A stretch of DNA of 64,000 bases. It comes from Membranipora membranacea. Taxonomy: Eukaryota; Bryozoa; Gymnolaemata; Cheilostomatida; Membraniporidae. Position numbers and translations under genes: made by a program. A model generated the notes under the pieces. That model saw only the letters and a program-made list of their open reading frames with translations. It was not told where the DNA came from and made no database searches. Positions 46,901 through 59,072 of this stretch are shown here, one piece after another (the first letter of the stretch is position 1; every line of letters starts with the position of its first letter). The stretch lies in assembly GCA_914767715.1 (NCBI GenBank), contig OU612069.1:27959387-28023386 (forward strand). Reading direction: 5' to 3'.

Positions 46901-49900
46901 CCAACTTGGTAACCTGTGGTGTGCCTACTTTGCAGTCGATGTTGCTGGAATACATGCCATTGTACTTTACACACTGCTGCCTGTTATCAAGGAAGCTTTG
47001 GGAAAGCTGGATGAGATTTAGGTTGAAGCCGTAACTCTTCATCGTACCAACCAGCACTGCAGGCTGGAGCCGATCGAACGCTTTAGAAAAGTCTACTGAT
47101 GCTAGTTGCATACATTTGATATTCGGTTTGTCAAGCTCGTTTGTGATATCATCTACTAGCTGCATTACAGCATCAACAGTGCCAATTTTAGATTGGTACG
47201 CAAATTGGTTGACGTCAACTATCTCTGTCAGCTTATATTTTAATTTGTTGATGACAATGTCCTCCGCTAGCTTTCCCAGATGGTAAAGGAGTGATATCGG
47301 CCTAAAGTCTTTATACTGCGAAGGCATCGATATCTTAGGGATTGGAGTTATCTGTGCTGGTTTCCATTTATTTATATATATGAATGACTCATTGTCCAGG
47401 GTTTTTATGGTTACAATAGTGGGATATATAATATATGACACTTTATTGCACAAATGTGTATATATATATATAAATATTTAGGGTAAACATCAAATTCGGT
47501 ATCTAAATGCAAACTTTGCAGTCGGGTATTTTTAAAAATGGCGTGATGTTTGAGGTTGTTCAAAATTGTGACAAAATTGTGCCCTTGATAATGTACTTAT
47601 CGATATCAAATATCTTATTTTGAGTAATGCTTAGCCTCTGACATTGGCATATATTGTTTAGATTATTGTTTTGCTCGTCCATAATTAGATTATTACAGGT
47701 TGATAGGTCTACTTTATTGCCAGCGGTATGAAACATATTTTACTATTCTGACCTTTTTGTAGACTTATAACCAGTTTTTATCTTAGTTTGATTTTGTATA
47801 TTGCAGGTTTGAGTCAGGCTCTGGATGTTCTCAAGAAAGACAGTCGATATAAGACAGCTAACTCTCAGAGATTTGTGGTTTTGGTGACTGATGGTGATTG
47901 GAATGACGGAGGTGATCCGAAGCCCATTGTCGAAAGAATGAAGGATGATCCTGGACCTGATGGAGTGAGTATAAACAACTGGTATAGTAGGCATCATTCC
48001 ATATTGTGAAACATCTGTAACAAAGTAGACTGCATACACTGTTCGTTTGGTTATATTGCCTTATCATGTTTCCCTCTGATTGATTTATTGATTTATTAAA
48101 GATTTCCTAAAAAAAATATATGACTAAGCATTGCGTCACTCCCTAAACCACACCTATTATTTCGTCATATTCCACAGAATATTGTAATCACATACCAACT
48201 ACAAGACTAAGAGTGTTTGGTCTGTCACAAAAAAGTAACTTTATTAACATTGGCGATGAAACTCTCTCATATATGTGCAAGAGAGAAAACCTTCAAAATA
48301 GAATTTTTTGTGCTTAGGCTTAAATGGTGAATAATTTGCAATAGAAGTATGGCTACTGCGGCACTGCAGCATACTCAGTCCCAAATTTCTTGCTACAGTT
48401 GGGCTGTCAGGCAGACATCTAAATTCCAATCTTTACTTTACTTGGAGTCCATCAAATTCTATTAGCTATCAAGCTTTTTTAATATGGGATGTGATTCAGA
48501 TGCAATATCTCAGTGTCTTCATTGTTATATCAGTTATATAAAACAGTTTGAATCGATTTTTTTCTTAAACTATTATTTGGTTATCTTTTTACAGGGCATA
48601 CTGATCATGGTGGTCTCGGTTGGAGTAAGTGGTCCTGTTTCTCGAGAGATGGAGTCCTGGGCCAGCCAACTTAATGGAAAGCCAATGGCGATACCAGTAT
48701 CTGATACTGCTATGCTCGTGCACCTAGCATACGCGATACACAAAGGTACCAGTATTTGGTGTGATATTTGGTTATCCATTACCAATTTGGTGCTAAATGT
48801 TTCAGTGTAATATTAACTTTGAACAAGGAGTTAGAGACAATAAACTCCTTGCTTTGAACAACCATGATTGTAATGGCCATGTATCAATTTATTTCCCTGC
48901 TCCGCGATTGTGCATGGAAAGTATACTAGGGCCTAGGCTACAAAAGCTCAATGGTCGAGCCATTTTCATCCTCATATTTTTTTCTGGGCTAAAAAACCTG
49001 TTTCTATCATATACTAGGTACACACAAGAGTAAATACATTGATGTTGATAAGAGTGAATGCTCAGCAATAGGAAAAAACTGTGGTTCTTCATCATCAGGA
49101 CAAGCTCAGTGTCTTTGTGACTCATTTGGAAATAGAGGAAATCCTCGGTGTGGATGTGGGAAAGGACAGCAAGTATCAAAGATCGGCAACAAAGTGACAT
49201 GTGAACGTGAGACAATAAACTCATGTCTATTCTCTTACATCTTGCATCCTACCTACAGATGACAAATACCGCCGATTTTTCCCACATAATATCCCTTGTG
49301 CCTGTAATTATGGCGGTTTTGGTCACACCAAAACCGCCACCTCCATGTTGTCTGAGTCAATTTCTAAATCAATGGCATGTTTGGTCTGACCAAAACCGCC
49401 ACTGTAACTGCACATCCTACTTGTAATCTCTTGCGTGGCGGTTTTGGTCGACTATTATATCGCAAGGTTTTCGGTCTTGAGGAAATTACGAAAAATATAT
49501 GTCACATGATCAGTCCCTTTATGATGGGAGTTATGCTCACCTGTCTGAGATAAGAATTCATTATTGGCGTTTTAGTCGACCAAAACCGCCACTCAAGAGA
49601 AGACAAGTATGATATGCAGCTACGGTCTTGGTCAGACCAAACATGCCATTTAATTTAGAAATTGACTAAGACAACATAGAGGTGGCGGTTTTGGTGTGAC
49701 CAAAACCGCCATAATTACATGCACAGGGGATATAATGTGGGAACAACTGGCGGTTTCGGTCAATTGTTCTTACCAAGTCTAAAACAATGCAAATGTAATG
49801 GTTCATATGGTTGGTGATGTGGGTGTCCCCAGAAACGCCTTCAGAAAGTTGTGCAATGATGAGAAACAAAATTAGGATTACTAGCAGTTAAACCTTTTGC

Positions 49901-52900
49901 CAATTAGTTTTTGTTATCGTGCGTGTGTTCATAAGATTTTAAAGATTTACTCATCTGTTCTTGAAGCTTGTATTGCGGGTACATATCAAGACGCAAGAAA
50001 TCTGAAACAATTCTGCAAGGGATGTCCAAAGCTCCAGACAACCATCTCCGTAGGTTCAACTGCTAGAGCTGACTGTCGATGTAAGGAAGGTTTCCAGGAT
50101 CCAACAAGGAAATCAAAAATACCGACATTGAATGCAAAATGCCAACGTAAGTAATCAACCTACCTATAATAATAATAATGTTGCTTTCTGTTTGTGTAGA
50201 CAATGACTGCACGGAGATGTGGCTAGGAAGACATTTTTATACAAGGCCGAAGCTGCAGTGGTTGATAACAGGAGCGTCTTTCTATCTGTATGCATGATGT
50301 TGTTGTACACACAGAAGACCTCCATTATTTCAAGTCCTGATCCGAAGGGACTATGTAATCAGTCAAAGCCGACTTTTGGTCCCAATCAGGTTCGAACCCG
50401 CAACCGGCTAGTCATATTGTAGACGCGTTAACCACTGAGCCAACCTACCTATGCAACATAATATTAAAGCCAACAGTTAGCCAACAGAAGAATATGGAGA
50501 ACCCAACAACTATATGTGTCGCAGCACTCAACAAAACTTGTCCATTTGTCCATGCTTTGTCAATGCATCTTAAATGTGGCTTATCTTACATCTTTTTAGC
50601 TGTGAAGTGTGCACAGGATGAGCCTGATCAACTGAATGGGAATCATGTCAGTAAAAATGGAACTTGTACTTACATGTACGGCCAGGACTGTCACTATGTT
50701 TGTCGTGTTGGCTATAGCTCTGTCGACATAATGAAAAGAACATGCTTAGAGAGTGGAGTTATGTCACCTCGACTCCCAAATTGTACCAGTATGTATATCG
50801 GATAAATCAATTTATCGGATATTAGGGTCTAGTCTTGTGAATGTTTAGAGTTTGAATTCAAGCCATGAATGCCTATGCAAGACTTGGGATTGAAATTTTG
50901 CAAAAACTGTTTAGTTGAGTTCTCTGCTTGCTATACTTTAATCAATACAATTGTTCATGTTACCATGTGGCTATTGAAAATGACTGCTATCTTTATAATC
51001 ATTAGGTGGGAGATGTGGATACCTTCCAAATGTTAATTCACAAGAATGGTCTTGCAACCTAAATGGAACCTCAAGAAACCCTCCATATATATTCAGAACT
51101 GTGTGCACAAATCGTTGCAACCTTGGTTATGTGCCAGCGCGAGGTACAAAGGCGAGTGTGGAGTGCAGGACTGATCAGCAAAATAATTTTGACTGGTCAG
51201 GCAAGCCGTTAGAATGTGTTGGTAGGTACAATCTATCTATAACCAACAAAGTTTCTATTACCCAACTCCATAGAGTTATTATATAATAACTCTATGCCCA
51301 ACGCCCACAATAATCATGTAAAGTTGGTATGAGTACATTTATAAGCACGTCATGTTATGTTATGGTGCTGGTGTGAGCAAATCTGAGAAAATTCAACTCA
51401 TACTACCCTGAAACTAAAAACAAGAAGACAAATGTGTTTAGAAGTTCTCTTTCTCACTGTTACCCTGTATGTGCTCTCTTCTTGCCTCTGTCCACTGCTG
51501 CAGACATTTGTCACAGTGATGTCAAAGTTTAGGTACTTTTGTGTCAGCTGCTGCCGCTTACCTCACAGCCTATGGTGATTCTGACAGAATGCACTGGTGA
51601 TAATATTGCTGTTACCATTACCAATGCAGTAAACCTTTTTATGCTCCTTAGATTGGTGGTGGTTTTCCTTTGCACATAAATGTTTTATCATAACTCTCTC
51701 ATTTGCATTGATAAACAAATTCATGTTTGGAAAAAGAGCTTGCAGATCAACAACTAGTCATCGAAAAGACTGGCTACTACTACTATATATGTCTTACAGT
51801 CTTCATCAAGCTATATGACTTTGACCTCGAAGCCATACCATTTGGTCTGATCATTCTTGTGCATAGAATATCTACAAGGCATGAGTGATTAAATTTATTA
51901 TTTTATTTCAACACATTATTTCATTAAACAGCTCGAGAATGTCTGCCTCTTCCTGAGATTGTGAATGGATATTATAATTTCGCTTACTGCACTGACCCTC
52001 TCAAGGCCAGACCTTTATATGCGAAGTGCGGCGCTTCTTGCAAACCAGGGTACAGGCTATCTAGGGATGTGATATGGCAATGCAGCCATAGTCCAAGTGA
52101 GAGTAATGAGTGGACAAACAGCGGTTTAAGAGTTACTTGTAAAGGTATGTTTACATCGGAAAATGTTTGTACATGTTGGCATTCTATTGCCACTCGAGTA
52201 GGGATCGACTCTTGATTCATCTGGTGGCACTAGCTGATTAGATAAATTATCCTGAATCAGAGTTATGTTGTTGTTACCTATTAAGGTGTGTAGATGAATA
52301 AAACAACCCTCTTTCATCGCAGATATTGAGACACCTGTCTTCAACAACTGTCCAAACGATGTCATCAAATACTCAAATAGCCCTAATGAAGCATATTACA
52401 GACTGAGTCTTGGTCTGTTGGATGTTAGTGATAACGAAGACACCTCACTGATTGAACAGTCTGTTTCCATCAAGCAACCAGGTGAGATTCGATAGATGTA
52501 TAACTGTACAGCGTTCCAATATGCAGTGAGATGACACATTTCTTGTCACGGTATTGTCCTGAAGTATTTTAGAGGAGCAATTTGACTGTCTTCTCTACTC
52601 TAGTGATACCATGGTGAACAGAGTGATTTTTTTAATTATTCTAAAATTGAGAGCTTCCCACCTATGTTATATATCTAATTTCTAGCTGAAAGCTCTGAGT
52701 ATGGACCTATTAATCATGCGGTTTTTTGCGTTTTCTCAGATCGTTCCCCAAAAGCCTTGTACTCATTAGATGACTATTCATATGCTGACATCTACATCGG
52801 TAAACCTGGTGAGAAGGCAGAGGTTGAGTATACTGCTGTCGATCAAGCTGGAAATAAGGCTACATGTAAATACTTTGTAGTGGTTGAAGGTGAGCATAAC

Positions 52901-55478
52901 TAAATATAAAGGAACCACCATTTATGATGAATACTTTCATTTTCCTGATGTATATGTTCCCTTTCACATGTGAAATCAACAATTTTGCCAAAAATGGATC
53001 CAGAAGAATACATGGACACCTTCACCTGGAAATTATCTCATACAAACCACTTGGTTAAAAATAAACCTAAATTGACTGTTTAAAGCAAGAAAAAACTTCT
53101 CTGATAATCAAGATTGATGGTCAACTTCCGTTACTTCTAACAATTTTATGCGCTCAAACTCTGCCGGGTTGCTGGTAGTTATCAAAGATAGTTTAAATAT
53201 GCAGTAAAGAGTTAATAGATAATTAAATTCCACTCCCAGAGCATTTGTAACTAGGTGCATCAATACTTTGTCCATAGATACTGAAGGACCAACAGTGCAT
53301 CAATGTGATGGACCTGACACGAAAAACGGAGTAATCGAGACCAGCTTGTCAGAGGCTGATGTGAAGTGGAAGGTTAGTTTATGGAAAAAAAAAAGTTTCC
53401 CCACAACAATTTATGCAGAATGTAATACCAGGCTTAATCGAGGGTAGGCCGATTGTGAAATGAGCCGTTACTTTTTAATTTTCACAAAAAGAAAGCGACC
53501 AAAACTTTATCTCAAGGAGCTGTGTCATTGTACATTATCTCCTGCTTGATTATTCCTGTTCACATCCTGGTCTTATTTTTTTATGGTATCTTCCTTAATT
53601 CAGATATCATATGCTATTGTTCTCGAGCCAGGCAATTGGTGCCACAGGAGTTGTTGGTTCAAGTCCCACTAGTGGAGGCTTCAAACCACTGTGATGAATA
53701 AATTTGACCCTGACCATCAGGTGCCTTTAAAATCTAATGGCGGATAGCCGGGGAAGAAGATACTCACTACTTTTTGAGAGCTCATATAACTCCATTCAAA
53801 GCTACTGGCCAGATGTTTTGATGCAACAACTCTCTATTCAAATTTTTGACTTGTGGCTCTGCTGGGTAAAGCCCAGCTGTGTCAGCAGTGGTTTGAGGTT
53901 GATTTCCCAAGCACCCTAGGGTATAAATCTCTCCTAGAACTTATAGATAATGCTTTTGAGGCCATTGTTTTTTTTCAACTGGTGTATTTAGTACATCAAT
54001 GGTAGCTTCATTCCCATCCCTTTACTGGTTCAACATGCTGAGCTCAGTTGCCCTCAATGTTTATGTCTTGTGGAGTATTTGTTAACCTCTCTTAAATGTC
54101 TTCGATTTCCGGGACAGGTATCAGGCTACTTCATAAGTTGACTCTGAATTGATATTCAATCACCCGCTGATCTGCCATGCTGGAAAATATGATAGATACA
54201 ACTGCACAGGACTTCAGCCAGAAACCATGACTGCGTCTATGGCTTATCTGGTACAACCTCCTAATGGCCGCATGAAGCCAGTTCTTCACTTCTAGCCCAT
54301 TTTAAAATTTTTGATATTATCAATTAATCGGTATGTTTTGCTGTTGTTCATGATTTGAGTTATAGTAACTTGTATTCAATTTCGCTTCCATTTTCTCAAG
54401 GAGCCGGTGTTCTACGACAATAGCGGACGTTTCCGACCCTTGGAAAGTAATTTGAAACCAGGTCAATACCCTCCCAATGATGAAATCAAGAAAGTGATCT
54501 ATACTGCCACTGACTACAACGGCAACACTAACAACTGCTCTTTCAGCTTCAAAGGTTTGTTATCAATGGCAGTACAACTTTCCCAAAATCTGAAATGAAT
54601 TAATTAGGTAGGAGTAGGCTTGAAATCAAGATAGGCTGCAGGCCAATAAAGTTGAATTGATTGCAATTTATAAGGATACTGGTAATATGAAATCATTTAT
54701 AATTTGTGAAATTATCAAGGTAATGCATGATATTTATCATATTTTCACAATCTTATTGAACAGTGACTGAACATTACACAAATACTCTCTTGTCAAGAGA
54801 GAACATCTTTGACCTTTGTTGAAGGTAAAACTCCACTTTATTTAGATTTTTTGATTACAGTGGTAAGCAAGAAGGAAAATTGCCCTCAACTCCATCGGCC
54901 TGCAAACGGTTTCCTGGTGTGCTCCAATCTAGCCTTCGGGTATTTCTGCAGTGTGACGTGTAGAAAAGGACTTTACAGACAAGAACCAGGTCATACGGAG
55001 CTGCATAGGAGCTTCTACCTCTGTCAAGAGGGAGCATGGAACCCAAACAACATTGTGGGTGATTGCAGAGGTTAGAATGTCTTTGACAGTTTATTTGTAT
55101 AGCAATGATTGTCTGTAGTGGGTGGCACTGCATGGTAAATCACAGATTGATTATCAGTTGACTCTAAGAACCACCAACAGACTGCAAGCACTTATAATTT
55201 CAACAATCAGCGATAGCAGTGATTATTGAGAAGGTTATGTCATCATATTCATCTATTTTCTTATCTCTTGATGAAAAACTTAAGCGAAAGTAACGGGTGG
55301 TTCTGGAGATGGGTATGCGGAGGTGTCACTGATAGATTACTGTGAGAACGACTTATCTAAGAAGGAAATCATCGACCAGTTTCGAACTGAGACAGATGAG
55401 GACCCTGCTATCAAACTTCTCCTAGGAAACTTCTCTGACCAGGAAATTTACAGTTTTCCAGTGTTCTGTGGAGCGAAT
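43925..55478 (+). CDS. Secreted vWA-CCP-HYR protein, SVEP1/polydom-like (3' partial)
   Basis: Sixteen exons join in phase: 43925-44014, 44266-44442, 44801-44933, 47807-47964, 48595-48745, 49018-49206, 49967-50146, 50600-50788, 51006-51221, 51932-52144, 52323-52481, 52740-52889, 53278-53372, 54401-54554, 54861-55070 and 55285-55478, giving 886 codons. A signal peptide covers about residues 1-26 (a second ATG is at 43943). A vWA domain (about 50-235) has an intact MIDAS: DVSGS (Asp57, Ser59, Ser61) and LVTDGD. A Cys-rich EGF-like exon, a GCC2/ephrin-receptor-like exon, three CCP/Sushi exons, two HYR repeats (exons 11-12 and 13-14) and a fourth CCP follow. Most domain borders sit at phase-1 introns, the usual exon-shuffling pattern. 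The order vWA, Cys-rich, Sushi x3, HYR x2, Sushi matches the N-terminus of SVEP1/polydom, an extracellular-matrix adhesion protein. Exon 16 ends at a good donor, and no later exon was identified. Orthology is inferred from architecture. Confidence 0.9.
46086..47453 (-). mobile_element. Antisense LINE ORF2 fragment in intron 3
   Basis: A minus-strand reverse transcriptase lies inside the 2.87-kb intron of the vWA gene. Frame 47453-46635 has KPAQITPIPK, FRPISLL, DFSKAFDR, GTPQVTKLGPILWLIY and the catalytic KYADDTSFF. A single in-frame TAA near 46632-46634 is followed at once by SIKFLGVTIDNKLSF and the thumb/C-terminal region, to a stop at 46086. The upstream endonuclease is missing (5' truncation). 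It belongs to the jockey/CR1-like non-LTR group by motif style. With only one stop and no frameshift seen, it is younger than the other relics here. Confidence 0.93.
49256..49770. mobile_element. Foldback MITE in intron 6 of the vWA gene
   Basis: The left arm (about 49256-49410) and right arm (about 49620-49770) are reverse complements over about 150 bp with moderate divergence, separated by about 200 bp. The arms and spacer contain repeated palindromes of GGCGGTTTTGGTC and GACCAAAACCGCC. No coding sequence is present, and the exact ends and target duplication were not resolved. Confidence 0.82.
50169..50440 (-). mobile_element. tRNA-derived SINE with 12-bp target duplication
   Basis: Minus-strand head GCTCAGTGGTTAACGCG (A box) and GGGTTCGAACC (B box) are followed by about 190 bp of body and an (ATT)n tail at 50165-50178. 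The identical 12-mer CAACCTACCTAT flanks both sides (50157-50168 and 50441-50452). Insertion in intron 7 of the vWA gene by target-primed reverse transcription is the simplest reading. Confidence 0.88.
51269..51296. repeat. Perfect 28-bp palindrome
   Basis: CATAGAGTTATTAT is followed directly by its reverse complement, without a spacer. It sits in an intron 48 bp after the donor of the second CCP exon. Confidence 0.95.
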
Positions 55479-56103
55479 GTGAGTGTAAACCATTTCCCTA
55501 TTCAGTGTAACTCACTGCCTTATATTCAATCAAATGTACAAGCATGCAAGTCTATGAATTGACATAGATTTCAATTATCAGGAGACAATCCATTCAGTGA
55601 GACAAGACAAACTGGTTTTGATAAAATGTCACATGCATTAGCCATAAGGCCACTCCATATTAATTATTTGATCTAGATGAACGCCGCCACCCTGTCAGAG
55701 CCCTGATAAAATCAAGATACCGCCAGACGCCGGTGGGAAATAATCATAAAATAATAAAATAGTTTACCTCCTGGACAATTGACCAAGTAAAATATAAAAC
55801 CTATACCCCTAAACGCCTGTAAATTCCCTATGCACATGGTATGCATTGATATATAATTTTATTACCAATGGTGAGTGGTGACTCGATATGGATGAGGCGA
55901 ACAAGAAATATGCAAATAAAACTTCTCTAAATTTTTTTCTCTCTCCTTCATTGTCCATCGTGGATTTTACGAATAATAAAATTTGGCTCAGGGTAGGAGG
56001 AGGCGTGCCTTGCTACTCTTGTGTCATTAGCTACTTATTTGTATACAAACATTGTGATAGCACATGGTTATATCAGGCAGCCTAAAGAACTGTTAATATC
56101 ATA
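55479..56103. other. Downstream of the last recognised vWA-gene exon
   Basis: No phase-compatible exon with a CCP, EGF or pentraxin-like sequence was recognised here. Confidence 0.4.
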
Positions 56104-56112
56104 TATGCCTTA

Positions 56113-56215
56113 CGGGTTCTGGAAAACACGGAAAGGCGGATAATCAGTTTCATAGCAGAAAACGATTTTCCGCTATGAAACTGATTTTCTGTCTTTCCGC
56201 GTTTTCCAGAACCCG
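56113..56215. mobile_element. 103-bp foldback element with 9-bp target duplication
   Basis: The ends CGGGTTCTGGAAAA and TTTTCCAGAACCCG are perfect inverted repeats. The arms pair over about 45 bp with a few mismatches around a short loop. Both flanks carry the 9-mer TATGCCTTA (56104-56112 and 56216-56224). A 9-bp duplication suggests a Mutator-like (MULE) origin. Confidence 0.9.
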
Positions 56216-56224
56216 TATGCCTTA

Positions 56225-58340
56225 TACTAGACTTTTGGTGCTCAGATGGCTTGCAATGTGAGTTTGTGCCATAATATTATCAAACACTCATGATGTGGCA
56301 AATTCAACCATTTAAGATTTGTGCATGTGAGTTAGAGATAGAAAATAAAATAGAATTTTCAGCCAAAAAACTATATTTTACCTCTAGCTGTTTTGTAGGG
56401 CCAAAATATAAAATAAAAAGCACCTCCCCCACCTACAAATCTTCATACTGTCATCTAGCTAGATCAAGGTATTAATTTGGAGTGGCCTAATAACAAAAAT
56501 ACACTTTTTTTCATTGCTGTAAGCAGAATATGCATCTGAGAGAAATATAGTAGATCAGATACATGACCCGGGGTATCTCAAGGTTGTCTGATCCCATAAA
56601 TTCTTCTGAGAGAAGAAGCCTGCAGTTTTATGTGGTAAGATGTGTTTTTGATAAATCTCTTGTCTTTAGCCTAACTATCTCCTGGTTATTTTTATAGAAC
56701 CACACTATTCTAGCAATCGATGACGGGAATTAACAAGTGGATCTTGTTCTGAGGGGAAATCGGAAACAGCAGAAGAAGAGTACAAAATTATGCATGCAGT
56801 ATTATTTTCAATGAAGACAATTGCTTACCCTCCTATTTAAGGCACGTCAAAACATTGACTTCAATATAATAAAACAATCTACAACACCTCTTTTATATCA
56901 AAATTATGACAATCAGAACGGCATTTCAACCAGAAACTCTAAATATAATTGCAATTACAATCGATAATTCTAGCCACTGCTTCAAATTCAAGAGAACATT
57001 ATCCACAACTAGAAACTGCTGATACAAATCTGAGATCAAAATCTGGAGCACAATAACAAGCAAGCTTTTGTTATCACCCGATCATCGGACCATTTATGTA
57101 TGGTGGCTCTTGGCACTACAGCCAAATTTAATTTTATTTCTCAATAAACTGATTAAATAACTTGATCTGTCTGTCCAATATTGAACATCACCTTATTACT
57201 GATGCACTGTCGTAGAATAAACAACACAATAATTTTCTTATTTGTGGTACTACGCCTCATTGATAAGTATATGAATCAATCTGATAATTTCTCCAAGCTT
57301 GGAGCCATTCTGCGGGATGAAAGGTAGCTTTGCTACTCCTTCCACCATGTGCCTGTACCTGTACTGGGATTATACACCTCACTATCATGAGAATACTAGA
57401 TCATGCACCAAGTGGCATTTGACAGTATTAATATGCATTGATAACTCTCAATGCTACTGTAACAATTGACCAATTCTCTCATGCTGCATAAAAATGTATA
57501 CTGTGATGAAAGGCGTTTTATTCAGTAGATGTTAGGAAAAAAATATAGACTGACACCTTTATCTCGCCCTCACCCACTCATATGTGTGTAGACAGCCTTT
57601 GCAAAGATGTTCCTGACATGAATCTTCAGAAATGTGCATCCCTCGGGTTTTGAATTTAATGCACTTTTTCTGCACAATAAGTAGAACACTCAACAAGGAA
57701 GTGCTGCTATCACATGATCAGCAGACCACCCGTATATTGACAGATATATGTTGAACATCCATATACGCCTTATTTGCTAACATTGAGTGAATTATTTTTC
57801 CTCGTTCACGATACTTGGCCCCTTTCTTATCGGAATTCCAATGTTTGAACGAATCGATAAGGTCTCAAGGCTGGCTGTGATTTTCCGGGACAAGGAAACT
57901 TTGCTACTCCTACATCTTGTACCTGGGAATATACACTTCATCAAAAAATCATCTAAAATCTGGTGATATGATGTTGCAGTAATGACTGGAAATGAGTATG
58001 ACGTTTTGCTTGAACTGCAGTACTAAGTGTGTATTCTTTGTCGGGTATGGATTTTCTAGCAGAGATCAGCAGAAACCACGTTCAGTAACGCTGATTTACC
58101 TGGACCCGTCCTGGCAAGACAGCCAAAACCTGAGATAAAACTTGGTCCTGATTTTTTGCATAAGGTGAACACTGATGAGCTAAACTTACAAAACACATCA
58201 GTCAATCTCATATTCTTTCTAGCTGTAGTGGAAATGAAAGATACAACTACTGCTTTGAGTGTAAGTCGAGGATATTCTTATCCGATAATGTGAACTTTAA
58301 CATGATGAAAACTCGGAAGTAGAAGAGAAAGCAGCTTTCT
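56225..58340. other. Non-coding stretch with one imperfect duplication
   Basis: A segment at about 57300-57420 (CGGGATGAAAGG, then TTTGCTACTCCT) is partly repeated at about 57870-57970 (CGGGACAAGG, then TTTGCTACTCCT). A possible mini-exon at 58222-58260 has good splice-like ends but does not fit the phase of the vWA gene. Confidence 0.4.
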
Positions 58341-59072
58341 GGCCTACTGTATGTAGTTTTATAGTTAGTAGCCCTACTGTATGTAGTTTTATAGTTAGTA
58401 GCCCTACTGTATGTAGTTTTATAGTTAGTAGCCCTACTGTATGTAGTTTTATAGTTAGTAGCCCTACTGTATGTAGTTTTATAGTTGGTAGCCCTACTGT
58501 ATGTAGTTTTATAGTTAGTAGCCCTACTGTATGTAGTTTTATAGTTAGTAGCCCTACTGTATGTAGTTTTATAGTTGGTAGCCCTACTGTATGTAGTTTT
58601 ATAGTTAGTAGCCCTACTGTATGTAGTTTTATAGTTAGTAGCCCTACTGTATGTAGTTTTATAGTTAGTAGCCCTACTGTATGTAGTTTTATAGTTAGTA
58701 GCCCTACTGTATGTAGTTTTATAGTTAGTAGCCCTACTGTATGTAGTTTTATAGTTAGTAGCCCTACTGTATGTAGTTTTATAGTTGGTAGCCCTACTGT
58801 ATGTAGTTTTATAGTTAGTAGCCCTACTGTATGTAGTTTTATAGTTAGTAGCCCTACTGTATGTAGTTTTATAGTTGGTAGCCCTACTGTATGTAGTTTT
58901 ATAGTTAGTAGCCCTACTGTATGTAGTTTTATAGTTAGTAGCCCTACTGTATGTAGTTTTATAGTTAGTAGCCCTACTGTATGTAGTTTTATAGTTAGTA
59001 GCCCTACTGTATGTAGTTTTATAGTTAGTAGCCCTACTGTATGTAGTTTTATAGTGAGTAGCCCTACTGTAT
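58341..59072. repeat. 30-bp satellite array, about 24 copies
   Basis: The unit GCCCTACTGTATGTAGTTTT plus ATAGTTAGTA is repeated head to tail without indels. Four units carry a G for A (ATAGTTGGTA) at 58487, 58577, 58787 and 58877. The last unit has GTGAGTA. There are no spacers, so this is not a CRISPR array. Confidence 0.97.

Noticed and set aside
58222-58260. Possible mini-exon with good splice-like ends downstream of the vWA gene
   Set aside because: It gives a stop in the phase required by exon 16, and no neighbouring exon supports another phase.
58341-59072. CRISPR array
   Set aside because: The 30-bp repeats are directly adjacent with no spacers, in a eukaryotic intergenic region.
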